64,000 nt of DNA, from assembly GCF_045635475.1 (NCBI RefSeq), contig NZ_JBJGXI010000027.1, forward strand, positions 7,549 to 71,548, given 5' to 3'. The notes under the pieces were generated by a model. That model was given only the letters and a program-made list of their open reading frames with translations. It was not told the DNA's origin and did not search any database. The stretch is from JBJGXI01 sp045635475 (GTDB taxonomy: Bacteria; Bacillota; Bacilli; Bacillales; Amphibacillaceae). Of this stretch, positions 17,259 to 26,181 are shown in pieces. The translations under genes and the position numbers were made by a program. Each line of letters begins with the position of its first letter. Positions within the stretch are counted from its first letter, which is position 1.

Positions 17259-17627
17259 CTAACCACCAAACGCTTCTAATATATCATCAATTTCTTTTAT
17301 ATCGACTCCATTTATTTTTTTTTGCACACTTGTGGTTTTACCTGTCGGTCTTATACTTGTTGTATAACCTTGGTCCATCATCGCTCTTATATCTGATAAC
17401 TGATAAAGTATTTCATCGATTTTCTTTTGACTTGTTTGTTTCCCATGAAGAAAGTGATGTAATGCTGAAAAAACCAGATGTCCTAAAGTACCATTTTCCG
17501 CATGATATGCAATTTGATCATGTACAATGGAAGTAACCTCATGGGTTTCTCCTGTTCTGACATCAATGTATTCTTCCAACATCGTAACAGCGACTTTATG
17601 AATATAATCAGTATAGGTAGTAGACAT
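17259..17627 (-). CDS. Small partner protein of a ParM-like actin (unknown)
   Basis: The 122-residue soluble protein shows no family that I recognise. It starts MSTTYTDYIHKVAVTMLEEY and has a helical centre (HLVFSALHHFLHGKQTSQKKIDEILYQLSD is mostly helical) and a basic Thr-rich tail. ATG 17627 is chosen because AAGGG is 9 nt upstream; TTG 17636 overlaps the previous gene. It begins 5 nt after the stop of the actin-like gene, so it is co-translated. By position it could be the ParR-like adaptor/DNA-binding partner, but no RHH motif is evident. Confidence 0.65.
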   Translation of the reverse strand: MSTTYTDYIHKVAVTMLEEYIDVRTGETHEVTSIVHDQIAYHAENGTLGHLVFSALHHFLHGKQTSQKKIDEILYQLSDIRAMMDQGYTTSIRPTGKTTSVQKKINGVDIKEIDDILEAFGG

Positions 17628-17632
17628 CACAA

Positions 17633-18823
17633 TCAACCCTTATTCGATACTAATTCGGCTGGCTGGGTATGCTGCTTTCTTAGATGATTTAACTTTGCTA
17701 ATACTAATAAACCGAGCACGTTTAATTTTTCTAAATCCTCTGGAAAGTATAGTTCAATAGGACGACCTCTTTCTGCCCATTTCACAGCCGCTTCCTGAAT
17801 TTGACGTTGTGCTAATTTAGCAGCGCCACCAACCGCAATGTATCTTACTGCACCTTTTACCTCAGTAGAACTGCTACGGACACGATCGAATAGTTCAAGG
17901 TATTTAATGGCCATCGATTTTAATTGTGGTGTTACATATTTACTTATATCTTTTCTGACACCAGCAAATGGTTCAACATACCATTCAGATTGTCCTGCAG
18001 CAAGTTTTTCTTCCAACTCTGTCCTCGAATCAAATTTATACAATTCATTTTTACTAATTTTTTGAATTATATTGTCTAGAAATTGATTGATGCCAAATGG
18101 CTCTCCTTCAACAGAAGCTACAGGTTTACTATTTTTAATCCCAACAAAATCTACAGAATCCCCGCCAAGGTCTCCGATAATTATTCCTTTGCGTGAATCC
18201 CTGACCAGTGCATCGTCACAAATTTCCAACGTATCCAGGTCGCGTGTCATCCCTAAGAATGCACACGCCCCCTCTGCTCCTACAATAACATCTTCTATGA
18301 TTAGCTTTACTACTACTTCTTTCGGCTCAGCAACGCCTGGAACTTTGTGAAAAATAATGGTGTGTGTGCCAATGAGACGCTGTTTCAACAGTTCTTTTTT
18401 CTCTTTATATTGTGTAGTCGGTAAGGAAACAGCTAGCTGATCAATGTGATAATTAATATTCGTTTCATCAGGGGCTGATAGGAGCGCGTGATATGCAGCA
18501 ATTCCAAACAAAAGAACATATGTCCGATCCTCATCAACTTTCTGATTGTTAAATGATGTTAAACTTACATTTCTTTGTCTTGTTGCAGCCTTCCCTATAT
18601 AATGAATTTCTCGTTTATCTACGATTGCTTGACTATTAGTTTCCACAATTAGATTTTCTTCTAGAACTACATCTTCTTCCTCATATGGTTTTTCATAAAA
18701 TTCTTCATCGAACAATGCGACAGCATTTGGCATTTGATATTCATTTACTATGCCATCTTCTGAAGCCAACACTTTATACCAGCTGTTTCCAACATCGACA
18801 GCAAGAAAACTATTTTTCTCCAT
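17633..18823 (-). CDS. ParM/StbA/Alp-like actin family protein
   Basis: The 396-residue protein has all the actin-ATPase motifs: phosphate 1 (FLAVDVGNSWYKVLA), phosphate 2 (GIIIGDLGGDSVDFVGI) and adenosine (RYIAVGGAAKLAQ). Relatives such as ParM and the Alp proteins form filaments that segregate plasmids; this copy sits among chromosomal genes. ATG 18823 has AGGAGG 7 nt upstream. No centromere-like iterons were seen in the 230 bp upstream. A CATAGGATT box on the minus strand (18845-18853) resembles the -10 of the neighbouring spore gene, hinting at sporulation expression. Confidence 0.8.
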   Translation of the reverse strand: MEKNSFLAVDVGNSWYKVLASEDGIVNEYQMPNAVALFDEEFYEKPYEEEDVVLEENLIVETNSQAIVDKREIHYIGKAATRQRNVSLTSFNNQKVDEDRTYVLLFGIAAYHALLSAPDETNINYHIDQLAVSLPTTQYKEKKELLKQRLIGTHTIIFHKVPGVAEPKEVVVKLIIEDVIVGAEGACAFLGMTRDLDTLEICDDALVRDSRKGIIIGDLGGDSVDFVGIKNSKPVASVEGEPFGINQFLDNIIQKISKNELYKFDSRTELEEKLAAGQSEWYVEPFAGVRKDISKYVTPQLKSMAIKYLELFDRVRSSSTEVKGAVRYIAVGGAAKLAQRQIQEAAVKWAERGRPIELYFPEDLEKLNVLGLLVLAKLNHLRKQHTQPAELVSNKG

Positions 18824-18992
18824 GTATAAACCTCCTCTTGTTCCAATCCTATGCACCACTATAGGCAACCTGTGCTAGTACCCACTTAACTTTTATAAAT
18901 ATTTGCAAATCATTACCTTTCAAACACGATTCTCATCCCGTTTATAGGCTTCCATTACAAAATTCCGCTCATGCCCATGGGTAAGCGCCCAT

Positions 18993-19019
18993 ACATAGTC
19001 ATTTGCCCTGCATAGGATG
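18993..19019 (+). promoter_or_regulatory. Sigma-K-like promoter of a CsxC-like gene
   Basis: AC (18993-18994), 16 nt, then CATAGGATG (19011-19019) approximates the mother-cell sigma-K pattern AC-N16-CATANNNTA. A near-identical CATAGGATA box precedes the paralogue at 47614. Confidence 0.45.
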
Positions 19020-19052
19020 CATTATCTTGATTTTTAGGGAGGATATAGATAA

Positions 19053-19823
19053 ATGTCAGATTCATACGAAGAAAACAGCCAGCATCTATCTGATTGTAAA
19101 GATTGTGAAAGTGTGCCGCATCATCCACATGTAAGTATTGGAAAAATCGTCGCTAAAGTTCCGGTTGTTCTATCTGAGCTTTCTTTACAGTTAGATTTAG
19201 ATACTATGATAAAATTTCCAGAACCCGTTTTGGAAATAAAAGATGTTAAGAAAAGAGTTAAATTAACACAATGCCGACTTTTACTTCCGACAAACAGACT
19301 TTTTATTAAAGGATTTGTTCGTAAAAACATCCAATATGCAAGTCCAAGTAAAGACATTGAGCAAAACACAAAATCATCCATTGCATCAGATCTTCATTCC
19401 TATACTGTTGATGTTCCATTTCAATGTGTAACGGAAGTGAAGAAGTTTTTATCTAAGCCGGTTATGCCACAAGTGAACAGCCGTGAAGAATTTGATTTTT
19501 TTGTAGCACAGCCATTGCCTTCAGGTTATCCAGAAAAGGATGAACTGCTAACAAGTGACCTTTCACAATTCCATCAGGAAAGCACACAATTTTACAACGA
19601 ATTGCCGTTTTGCGAGTTAATTTCAAGCAAGATCATTGAGTGGGATGAAGCAGTTGATCGTGTTTCGCTCCACAAAGACGCTCCAGTTGGGGAAGGCTAT
19701 TTCACAAAGGTAGAGGAAAAAATGGTAATTGATCTGAAAGTACGATTATTGCAAAATCAGCAAGCACGCGTATCTTCTTCTACAAATGATTGTTGCAATA
19801 ATCATGATATAGAAGAGGAATAG
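19053..19823 (+). CDS. CsxC-like spore surface (exosporium/coat) protein
   Basis: The 256-residue protein is clearly paralogous to the product at 47614-48381. Shared segments include FPEPVLEIKDVKKRVKL, CRLL, FIKGFVRKNIQYASP, VDVPFQCVTEV, SDLSQFHQESTQFYNELP and EEKMVIDLKVRLLQNQQ. The FVKGFVHKNIQYA core also occurs at 21289. I match it to the CsxC-type conserved spore exosporium family, related to SipL-like (DUF3794-like) beta domains; this assignment is from memory of the motif. GGGAGG lies upstream of the ATG. The His/Cys-rich N-terminus may bind metal or crosslink. Confidence 0.7.
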   Translation: MSDSYEENSQHLSDCKDCESVPHHPHVSIGKIVAKVPVVLSELSLQLDLDTMIKFPEPVLEIKDVKKRVKLTQCRLLLPTNRLFIKGFVRKNIQYASPSKDIEQNTKSSIASDLHSYTVDVPFQCVTEVKKFLSKPVMPQVNSREEFDFFVAQPLPSGYPEKDELLTSDLSQFHQESTQFYNELPFCELISSKIIEWDEAVDRVSLHKDAPVGEGYFTKVEEKMVIDLKVRLLQNQQARVSSSTNDCCNNHDIEEE

Positions 19824-19889
19824 TTAAATACTATCCACTATTTTGGTCCACTCTTTATAAGGTCAAACAAGACTTAAGGAAGGAGGAAT

Positions 19890-21185
19890 TTGAAAGGGAG
19901 CTACACCCTTATAGCGTCGCCTTTCATTACGTTTATGAAGAAAAATCGCAATCAACAAATATATCGAGGTAATCAGCAGACTGATAACATGGTAAGGAGG
20001 AAACCACGCCCCTGTCCTTCTTTTAAAAAGCGCAGAAAAAAAAAGGTGTCCAATCCGATAATTTTTCCTCCTCCTAAAGTCGATGACCGCCAGTATAGTG
20101 TGGAAGAGTCCTATACAGAAGAACAAGCTAAGGTTAATGAAGCAGAAAATCCAACTCTTCAACATAAACAGGAAGAATGTCATTGCCCCAATGGTTATAG
20201 CGATGAAGAGGATTATATAGAAGAAACCGATGGCCTGTCCGATCAACATTTTAAAGAAAATGAGTTTTCGGATCCTCATTTACAAACAGAAGAAGAAATG
20301 GAATCGGCCATTACACAGGATGATGATATTGATGAGATACAGAATAAGGACGCTACCATAATGGATCATTCTACATTAGATGAACAAGAAATCGAGCCAG
20401 ATATAACTTCTGATGCAAAAACCAGAGACGATTTATACGAAGTACCACAATTTAATCACTATGAAGATGAAGATGATTTGGAAAACGAGGTTGAATTCAG
20501 CGAGCATGATCCGGTTGATGCGGAAAATCCACCTGCAACAATGAATCATGAAGAAGAGGAAGAAACTGCTGTATCTACTAATGGACAAATAGGAGAAACA
20601 GAGCAGGAAAAAAACAAGTTTGAGAATGAAAATGAAATTCTAGACAAAATAATTAATGTAAAACTCCCGATTTCACTTGCTAAATTACATGTTACTGTCG
20701 ATATCTTTGATTCCCATCCATTAGGTAAACTAGTCTCAAAAGCAGAAAAAATTAGTTGGAAACTTCATTCTTTAAACGTGCATGTGCCTACATCATCTAA
20801 TACAGCATTTCTAGAAGGGATCTTAGTTGCAACCATTGATAACGTATCAGAGGATGTGAAAAATAAACTAGAATCGATTCAATTACATGTACCTTGGGAT
20901 GCTACAAAACAAATTGATTGGATCCACAAACCTGATCTGCCTAGTAAACACGAAAAAGAATATACCTTCTCTACAGGCGGTAATGAAACAACACATTACG
21001 AATATACGGAAGAATATGCACAGGATATTCAATTCAATCTCCAGCACATTAACGTGGTCTCTTATGAAAAAATGGAAACTAAAAAAGGTATATCCATGTT
21101 AGATATTCAAGGGAGTATGTCATTAGTAATTGATTTACTGCAGTGCCAGAATATTGCTTTAATCTTAGGTGATGAACTACATTAA
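19890..21185 (+). CDS. CsxC-like protein with a long acidic region
   Basis: Residues 1-55 are basic (KPRPCPSFKKRRKKK). Residues about 75-250 are extremely acidic and low-complexity (Asp/Glu-rich, for example YEDEDDLENEVEFSEHD). The last 180 residues resemble a reduced CsxC-type domain (INVKLPISLAKLHVTVDIF and the closing SMSLVIDLLQCQNI). The start is uncertain: TTG 19890 is only 3 nt after GGAGG, and ATG 19935 lacks a ribosome site. It follows the 19053 gene by 66 bp on the same strand. The charged middle suggests a spore protein that binds cations or basic partners; this is inference. Confidence 0.6.
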   Translation: MKGSYTLIASPFITFMKKNRNQQIYRGNQQTDNMVRRKPRPCPSFKKRRKKKVSNPIIFPPPKVDDRQYSVEESYTEEQAKVNEAENPTLQHKQEECHCPNGYSDEEDYIEETDGLSDQHFKENEFSDPHLQTEEEMESAITQDDDIDEIQNKDATIMDHSTLDEQEIEPDITSDAKTRDDLYEVPQFNHYEDEDDLENEVEFSEHDPVDAENPPATMNHEEEEETAVSTNGQIGETEQEKNKFENENEILDKIINVKLPISLAKLHVTVDIFDSHPLGKLVSKAEKISWKLHSLNVHVPTSSNTAFLEGILVATIDNVSEDVKNKLESIQLHVPWDATKQIDWIHKPDLPSKHEKEYTFSTGGNETTHYEYTEEYAQDIQFNLQHINVVSYEKMETKKGISMLDIQGSMSLVIDLLQCQNIALILGDELH

Positions 21186-21200
21186 ATGTGTAAAAAATTT

Positions 21201-21233
21201 AAAAAGGGTGCCTCTCATTGAGACACCCTTTTT
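21201..21233 (+). terminator. Terminator after the acidic CsxC-like gene
   Basis: AAAAAGGGTG and CACCCTTTTT form a stem with an inner CTC/GAG pair; it is symmetric, so it can serve the convergent gene at 21289 as well. Confidence 0.75.
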
Positions 21234-21288
21234 ACCCAGGATAAACTGTCTATAAAGGAAAATATTAACTTACTAGTCTAATAACTGT

Positions 21289-22101
21289 TTATTGTCCACC
21301 GACAATTCTTCTGAATCTGTCATAGACTGTTTCTGACATTGCTCCTGTTGAAGATGAAAATGCTGTATCATCAGAGTCATCCCCATTACCATTTCCAGTT
21401 GGAGGAATAGTTGGGAATGGTACTCCTGGATCTTGTTGTAATTGAGTTAATTTAAGAACAAGAATAACTTCCATTTTTTCCGTAATTTGATTAAAGCGAC
21501 CCCAATTATCAAAATGCTCAAGAATATCCCATTGGTTTACTGCAGAAGCAAGTAATTTACATTTTACTGGCTCATTATTTACTTCAAATGTTAGGGAACC
21601 AAAATTACAACGGTCCGCACCCATACCATCCTTAGAGATTTCTCTTCTTTCAAGAACGTTACCCTTCACACTAAATTCACCAAACGGGAATACTAGTGGA
21701 CTAGCTAGCTCTACTTGTTGGAAAGCTGCAAATGGAACATCTACACTGTAGTCTTTAATTACTCCAGCACCATCTTCAGCGTATTGGATATTTTTGTGAA
21801 CGAATCCTTTAACAAATAGTTTAACGAAATTTGGATTTCCTGCAACAGGCAATGCTTTACACTGAGTTAGACGTACATTCTTTCTAATGTGTTTAATATC
21901 AGTTGCATATGTCGGAAGGTGAATCTCTGCTTCTGCCAGAGTTTGAATCAACACATCTCCAAGAACAACTCTATCCTCTAGTGTATCTGCAACCGCAAAC
22001 TGTTCTGACTCACTGAATAAGCTTTCTGAATGTGCTACATCATTTTTTGGTCCAGGTGGACAACCATAATTATTCGAGCCACAGCCCGTATTTTTCTTCA
22101 T
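21289..22101 (-). CDS. CsxC-like spore surface protein
   Basis: The 270-residue protein shares the KGFVHKNIQYA core, the preceding KNVRLTQCKALPV and a closing EKMEVILVLKLTQLQQDP with its paralogues. Its N-terminus (KKNTGCGSNNYGCPPGP) is rich in Cys, Gly and Pro, as in coat proteins that crosslink. The C-terminal tail is acidic and Gly/Asn-rich. ATG 22101 is used because AAGGAG is 8 nt upstream; the GTG at 22110 falls inside that site. It is convergent with the acidic paralogue. Confidence 0.7.
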   Translation of the reverse strand: MKKNTGCGSNNYGCPPGPKNDVAHSESLFSESEQFAVADTLEDRVVLGDVLIQTLAEAEIHLPTYATDIKHIRKNVRLTQCKALPVAGNPNFVKLFVKGFVHKNIQYAEDGAGVIKDYSVDVPFAAFQQVELASPLVFPFGEFSVKGNVLERREISKDGMGADRCNFGSLTFEVNNEPVKCKLLASAVNQWDILEHFDNWGRFNQITEKMEVILVLKLTQLQQDPGVPFPTIPPTGNGNGDDSDDTAFSSSTGAMSETVYDRFRRIVGGQ

Positions 22102-22304
22102 ATACTCCACTCCTTAGTAATTTTAATTATCAAAAGTCCCCAAATTCTACTAGGCGTAGATATCAGTACGGTTTCTTTTGACCTAATAATGGTATATGTA
22201 AAAAATGACTATGTGGAATGGACTAGTGTACTTAGACTATCACCCTTTTTTTACAAATAACCTTCTCTTTACTATTAAACTAGTATTTATACCTATTCTG
22301 ATAC

Positions 22305-22331
22305 ACAATATTTCACTATTTCCATACATTA
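22305..22331 (+). promoter_or_regulatory. Sigma-K-like promoter of glycosyltransferase gene
   Basis: AC (22305-22306), 16 nt, CATACATTA (22323-22331), ending 29 nt before the ATG. It matches the AC-N16-CATANNNTA pattern fully. Confidence 0.5.
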
Positions 22332-22360
22332 TTAAAATAACAAAAAAGGGGTGAAAATTG

Positions 22361-23233
22361 ATGAAACCAAGTGTTTCTATAATTTTCCCTGTTAAGAATG
22401 AAGGGGAAAATGTCCAAAGTACTTTACATTCATTATTTTCATGTGAATCGAATTATTTGTTTGAAGCAATTATTGTGAATGATGCATCAGACGATCAGTG
22501 CTGTAGCTTTATTCCTACCTATCCCTATAAAGAAAAAATTCAACTTATCGAGACAAATGGTATCGGTGCGGCTAACGCAAGAAACTTAGGTGCGGCTAAA
22601 GCTTTAGGAGAGCATCTTATTTTTTGTGATGCGCACTTAAATTTTGAGAATTGGTGGATTGATCGGTTAATTGATCCGTTAATTACTGGAAAGACAGATG
22701 CCGTTACACCTGCAATAGCGGATATGCAGTCGCCAGATGTTATTGGCTATGGACAAACATTAACCAGCGCTTTGCGAACTATATGGAATAAGAAGCAGCC
22801 CAGCCTTTTTGAAACAGCTGTATTACCTGGAGGCTGTTTGGCTATGCACAGAGAAGTCTTCGATGCAGTTGGAGGATTTGAAACAAGGTTTAAAACTTGG
22901 GGGCATGAGGATGTAGAGCTTTCTATAAAGCTATGGTTATTTGGCTTCCGTTGTCATGTACAGCCGGACGTGACCATCCTACATTTATTCCGAAAAAGTC
23001 ATCCTTATAGGATCAGTAATAACGATATTTATTACAATTTACTAAGAATGGCTTACTTACATTTTAATGCCGATCGTATACAAAAATGCAAAAGCTTTAT
23101 CCAATCTCGGAGGAAAACCCGGATCGAAAATCAATTAGTAAAGGATGGAGTATTGCGGCAGCGAGAGGTCTACTTTCAAAAACGGAAATATGATGATGAC
23201 TGGTATTTTCAAAGGTTTCAAATTAGTTTCTAA
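22361..23233 (+). CDS. Family 2 glycosyltransferase
   Basis: The 290-residue GT-A enzyme begins VSIIFPVKNEGENVQSTLHS, with the nucleotide site around VNDASDD and ANARNLGAAKALGEHLIFCDAH in place of a classical DxD. The segment LPGGCLAMHREVFDAVGGF, followed by WGHEDVELSIKLWLFG, resembles the GalNAc-transferase-like subgroup. ATG 22361 has AAGGGGTG 7 nt upstream. It stands alone between a CsxC-like gene and the collagen-like genes, so its acceptor may be a spore surface protein. The sugar is unknown. Confidence 0.85.
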   Translation: MKPSVSIIFPVKNEGENVQSTLHSLFSCESNYLFEAIIVNDASDDQCCSFIPTYPYKEKIQLIETNGIGAANARNLGAAKALGEHLIFCDAHLNFENWWIDRLIDPLITGKTDAVTPAIADMQSPDVIGYGQTLTSALRTIWNKKQPSLFETAVLPGGCLAMHREVFDAVGGFETRFKTWGHEDVELSIKLWLFGFRCHVQPDVTILHLFRKSHPYRISNNDIYYNLLRMAYLHFNADRIQKCKSFIQSRRKTRIENQLVKDGVLRQREVYFQKRKYDDDWYFQRFQISF

Positions 23234-23642
23234 CAAGACTAAAATATCCATTCATCATAGTCTATTATCCTTCACTCTCTTTCCCTTTTCCTATAAGAAG
23301 GAAGCAAAACGTTTCCGAAACTATAATGCAGTGTACAACTAGCTAATTTCCAAAATTGAATTCCACTATCGCATAGGGCTTATACTCAATCAATCATTTC
23401 AAACAAGAATAGTATATACAGAACAAAGAGCGACTATTTCTCAAATCTTTTTTTTCTAGTCTATTGAATGATTAAACAAATTTCCAACAAATGTTTCAAT
23501 ATACGCCTCCATTCTATTCCTAACATAAACTTTGGACAAATCTCAGGTTATTGTTCCTATTGATCAGCCGTTTATTTAATAAGCTATTACAAAACAAATA
23601 GAACGCAGTGCTTTTACACGCCAATTAAAGGGGGAATTTTTT

Positions 23643-23999
23643 ATGGCACTTTTAATAACTGGCCCGATTGAAAACAATCCCGTAAATGGTATTAGACCTA
23701 CTCAACAGGTAACGGTTAAGATTGATAATCGGGATACGGTCGATTATTCTTCCATTTTAATACAAGGATATTATTTAAATGGTTCAAGAACCTTGTATGT
23801 AAGTGAGTTATTTGTAGTAGCTCCTAATCAAGTTGTTTCAAAAAATTATTTTGCAAACTTTGATGGATTTGAATTTGTGTTTACAACAGGAGGGGCAGCT
23901 GAATTTGATACGGAAGTCTCAGTTTGGGGTAAAGATGCATCTGGTCAACTTGTAGATGCACACCGTCTTGTAGCTGATGAGATTGAAGATAGCCAGTAG
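23643..23999 (+). CDS. Stand-alone N-terminal domain of the collagen-like spore proteins
   Basis: The 118-residue protein is nearly the same as residues 1-118 of the two collagen-like proteins downstream (TGPIENNPVNGIRPTQQVTV, LYVSELFVVAPNQVVSKNYF, FEFVFTTGGAA, EVSVWGKDASGQLV). It ends exactly where they begin Gly-X-Y repeats. It is probably a beta-sandwich anchoring or capping domain. AAAGGGGGA lies upstream of the ATG. It could form mixed assemblies with its longer relatives. The 23234-23642 gap upstream shows no gene. Confidence 0.75.
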   Translation: MALLITGPIENNPVNGIRPTQQVTVKIDNRDTVDYSSILIQGYYLNGSRTLYVSELFVVAPNQVVSKNYFANFDGFEFVFTTGGAAEFDTEVSVWGKDASGQLVDAHRLVADEIEDSQ

Positions 24000-24083
24000 G
24001 ATTACGTATGGAGGATATCGCTGAATATTTTTTATGAAATAGTCAGTTAGTCTATCTAGCTCTTTGTTCATATAATAAAAAGT

Positions 24084-24125
24084 AGGAAGATGTATCGTTT
24101 GCGAATACTAACGATACATCTTCCT
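24084..24125 (+). terminator. Terminator after the stand-alone domain gene
   Basis: A perfect 16-bp stem AGGAAGATGTATCGTT/AACGATACATCTTCCT with a 10-nt loop, followed by TATATTCTTTATTT. The rest of 24000-24462 holds no gene that I can support. Confidence 0.7.
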
Positions 24126-24462
24126 TATATTCTTTATTTCTATTCATAAATTATTCCTTTAATGCTGTTAAGTATGTCTCTGAGAAATTAACAATAAATT
24201 AAAAACATAAAATTCCCTCTAAAGTATAGGACGCACACTCAATCGTTCAGCCACAAACAAGAATAAACTATTAAAGATCGGTATTGGACAACACTGAGAA
24301 CTTTCACTATAAGTATGTTTATACCTTTTGCAGTTTTATAGTTAATGTCCAAGTATAACCGAAAAAGTGATCAGACTACTTTTTTCATTTATAAAAGGAG
24401 CATTAATCCGTTGCGAATAAAGTAGTTTTTTCAAAAAATAGTAAAGGAGGAAAAGATTAATT

Positions 24463-26094
24463 ATGACAATACTATCGACAGGACCAATCGAAAACAGTCC
24501 TGTTAGTGGGGTGAGACCCACTCAGCAATTAACTGTGAAGATTGATAATCAAAATTCCTTGAATTCTTCTACTGTGATAATCCAAGGCTATAGTTTAAAT
24601 GGGACTAGGTCTTTATATGTTAGTGAATTAATTGCAGTTTCACCTAATCAATCGATCACAAAAAATTATTTTGCTAATCTTAACGCATTTGAATTTGTTT
24701 TCACTACTGGTGGCGCTGCCGAAGCGGATACGGAAGTGTCTGTTTGGGGGAAAAGTGGGTCTGGACAGCTAGTGACAGCTCACCGCATTGTATCGGAAGA
24801 ACTTCTAGGCTCTGACATTGGAGCTACTGGTCCTCAAGGCGCTACCGGGCCTCAAGGCGTTACGGGCATTCAAGGCGCTACTGGACCTCAAGGCGTCACG
24901 GGACTTCAGGGCGCTACTGGACCTCAAGGCGTCACGGGACTTCAGGGCGCTACTGGCATTCAAGGTGCTACCGGGCCTCAGGGCGTCACAGGACCTCAAG
25001 GCGCTACGGGCATTCAAGGTGCTACAGGCATTCAAGGCGCCACAGGACCTCAAGGTGCTACTGGACCTCAAGGCGTCACGGGACTTCAGGGCGCTACGGG
25101 CATTCAAGGTGCTACCGGGACTCAGGGCGTCACGGGACCTCAAGGCGCTACGGGCATTCAAGGCGCCACTGGCATTCAAGGTGCTACCGGGCCTCAGGGC
25201 GTCACAGGACCTCAAGGCGCTACTGGACCTCAAGGTGCTACTGGACCTCAAGGCGTCACGGGACTTCAGGGCGCTACGGGTATTCAAGGCGCCACTGGCA
25301 TTCAAGGTGCTACCGGGCCTCAGGGCGTCACGGGACCTCAAGGCGCTACTGGGTCTCAAGGTCCTACGGGTCCTCAGGGATCTGTAGAGCCGAATCCATT
25401 TCAAGTATATGTAAAATCTGATGTTGTAAGTGGTGATGGTTCTCAGGCTAATCCTTTCGCAACAATTCAAGAAGGAATTGCTGCGGTATCACAAACCGGA
25501 ACAGTTCATATTTTACAAGGAACTTATCCCATTTCTTCTACGATAGCAGTAAATAAGCCAGGTATTACCTTACAAGGTTACTCAGGAACATTTATTGAAT
25601 TACAAGCAGCAGTTATCGCCTTTTTAGTAACTGGAAATGGGATCACTATTGATCGCTTGACAATCACTAGTGATAATCCATATGCAGTGGAATTTATTCA
25701 AATAGGGGGAACAAACCACAAAATCACAAACAACGTTATTTTTGGCCCACCACAAGCCGGACCATCTACCGGTTGGGTTGTAAATAGGGGGTTTGTAACG
25801 CAAGCTGGCAATATGACTAACTTATTAGTTCAAAACAACATATTTTATTCATTGCGTCAGCCAGCATATTTAAATCCCAATACCACAGGCTTTATCGTAG
25901 ATAATGTGGTTTACAACACCCGAGGATATGTAGTTGATAGTGCGATTTTCACTTTTTCTGGAAACTCATGGGGTATCCCAGATAATGCTACCGATATTGC
26001 TTTATTAATTGGTACAACAACAGGCGCACCTTATGATCCGTTAACAGAATTAAGCGAGAATAACAGTTTAGCAGATATTTCAGATCAACGATAA
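24463..26094 (+). CDS. Collagen-like spore surface protein with a beta-helix C-terminus
   Basis: The 543-residue protein has three parts: residues 1-119, the shared N-terminal domain; 120-305, 31 uninterrupted hexapeptides of type GATGPQ/GVTGLQ/GATGIQ, which form a collagen triple helix; and 310-543, a domain starting YVKSDVVSGDGSQANPFATI and then VHILQGTYPI and TIDRLTITSDN. That last part looks like a right-handed parallel beta-helix (DUF1565/pectate-lyase-like). The design matches BclA-type exosporium filaments, whose Thr-rich collagen stalks are glycosylated. AAAGGAGG precedes the ATG. Confidence 0.88.
   Translation: MTILSTGPIENSPVSGVRPTQQLTVKIDNQNSLNSSTVIIQGYSLNGTRSLYVSELIAVSPNQSITKNYFANLNAFEFVFTTGGAAEADTEVSVWGKSGSGQLVTAHRIVSEELLGSDIGATGPQGATGPQGVTGIQGATGPQGVTGLQGATGPQGVTGLQGATGIQGATGPQGVTGPQGATGIQGATGIQGATGPQGATGPQGVTGLQGATGIQGATGTQGVTGPQGATGIQGATGIQGATGPQGVTGPQGATGPQGATGPQGVTGLQGATGIQGATGIQGATGPQGVTGPQGATGSQGPTGPQGSVEPNPFQVYVKSDVVSGDGSQANPFATIQEGIAAVSQTGTVHILQGTYPISSTIAVNKPGITLQGYSGTFIELQAAVIAFLVTGNGITIDRLTITSDNPYAVEFIQIGGTNHKITNNVIFGPPQAGPSTGWVVNRGFVTQAGNMTNLLVQNNIFYSLRQPAYLNPNTTGFIVDNVVYNTRGYVVDSAIFTFSGNSWGIPDNATDIALLIGTTTGAPYDPLTELSENNSLADISDQR
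24820..25377 (+). repeat. 18-bp tandem repeat array encoding Gly-X-Y (31 units)
   Basis: Thirty-one 18-bp units of type GGCGCTACTGGACCTCAA run in frame without interruption. Groups of units recur in the same order (for example GVTGLQ-GATGIQ), which suggests expansion by slippage or recombination. The array has long false frames on both strands. Confidence 0.9.
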
Positions 26095-26151
26095 TAACAA
26101 AAGTTATCTCCCAATCTTACAACTCCATTAATAATTTTACAATTAATTGAA

Positions 26152-26181
26152 AGGCATCCTAGTTTTTCTAACAGGATGCCT
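26152..26181 (+). terminator. Hairpin after the first collagen-like gene
   Basis: AGGCATCCT and AGGATGCCT (9 bp) with a 12-nt loop; there is no U run, so it is a weak terminator call. The remainder of 26095-26580 shows no gene. Confidence 0.45.

Noticed and set aside
18824..19052. Centromere-like (parC) iterons upstream of the actin-like gene
   Set aside because: I looked for tandem short repeats and saw only isolated inverted words, nothing like a repeated array.
19863..20279. Minus-strand hydrophobic frame opposite the acidic CsxC-like gene
   Set aside because: Antisense of Asp/Glu codons gives a Phe/Ile/Leu-rich translation; there is no ribosome site, and the plus frame has the paralogous C-terminal domain.
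24805..25470. Long open frames on both strands across the first collagen-like repeat array
   Set aside because: They are by-products of the 18-bp periodicity (Ser/Arg/Leu-rich low-complexity translations) without ribosome sites; only the Gly-X-Y frame continues into recognisable domains.
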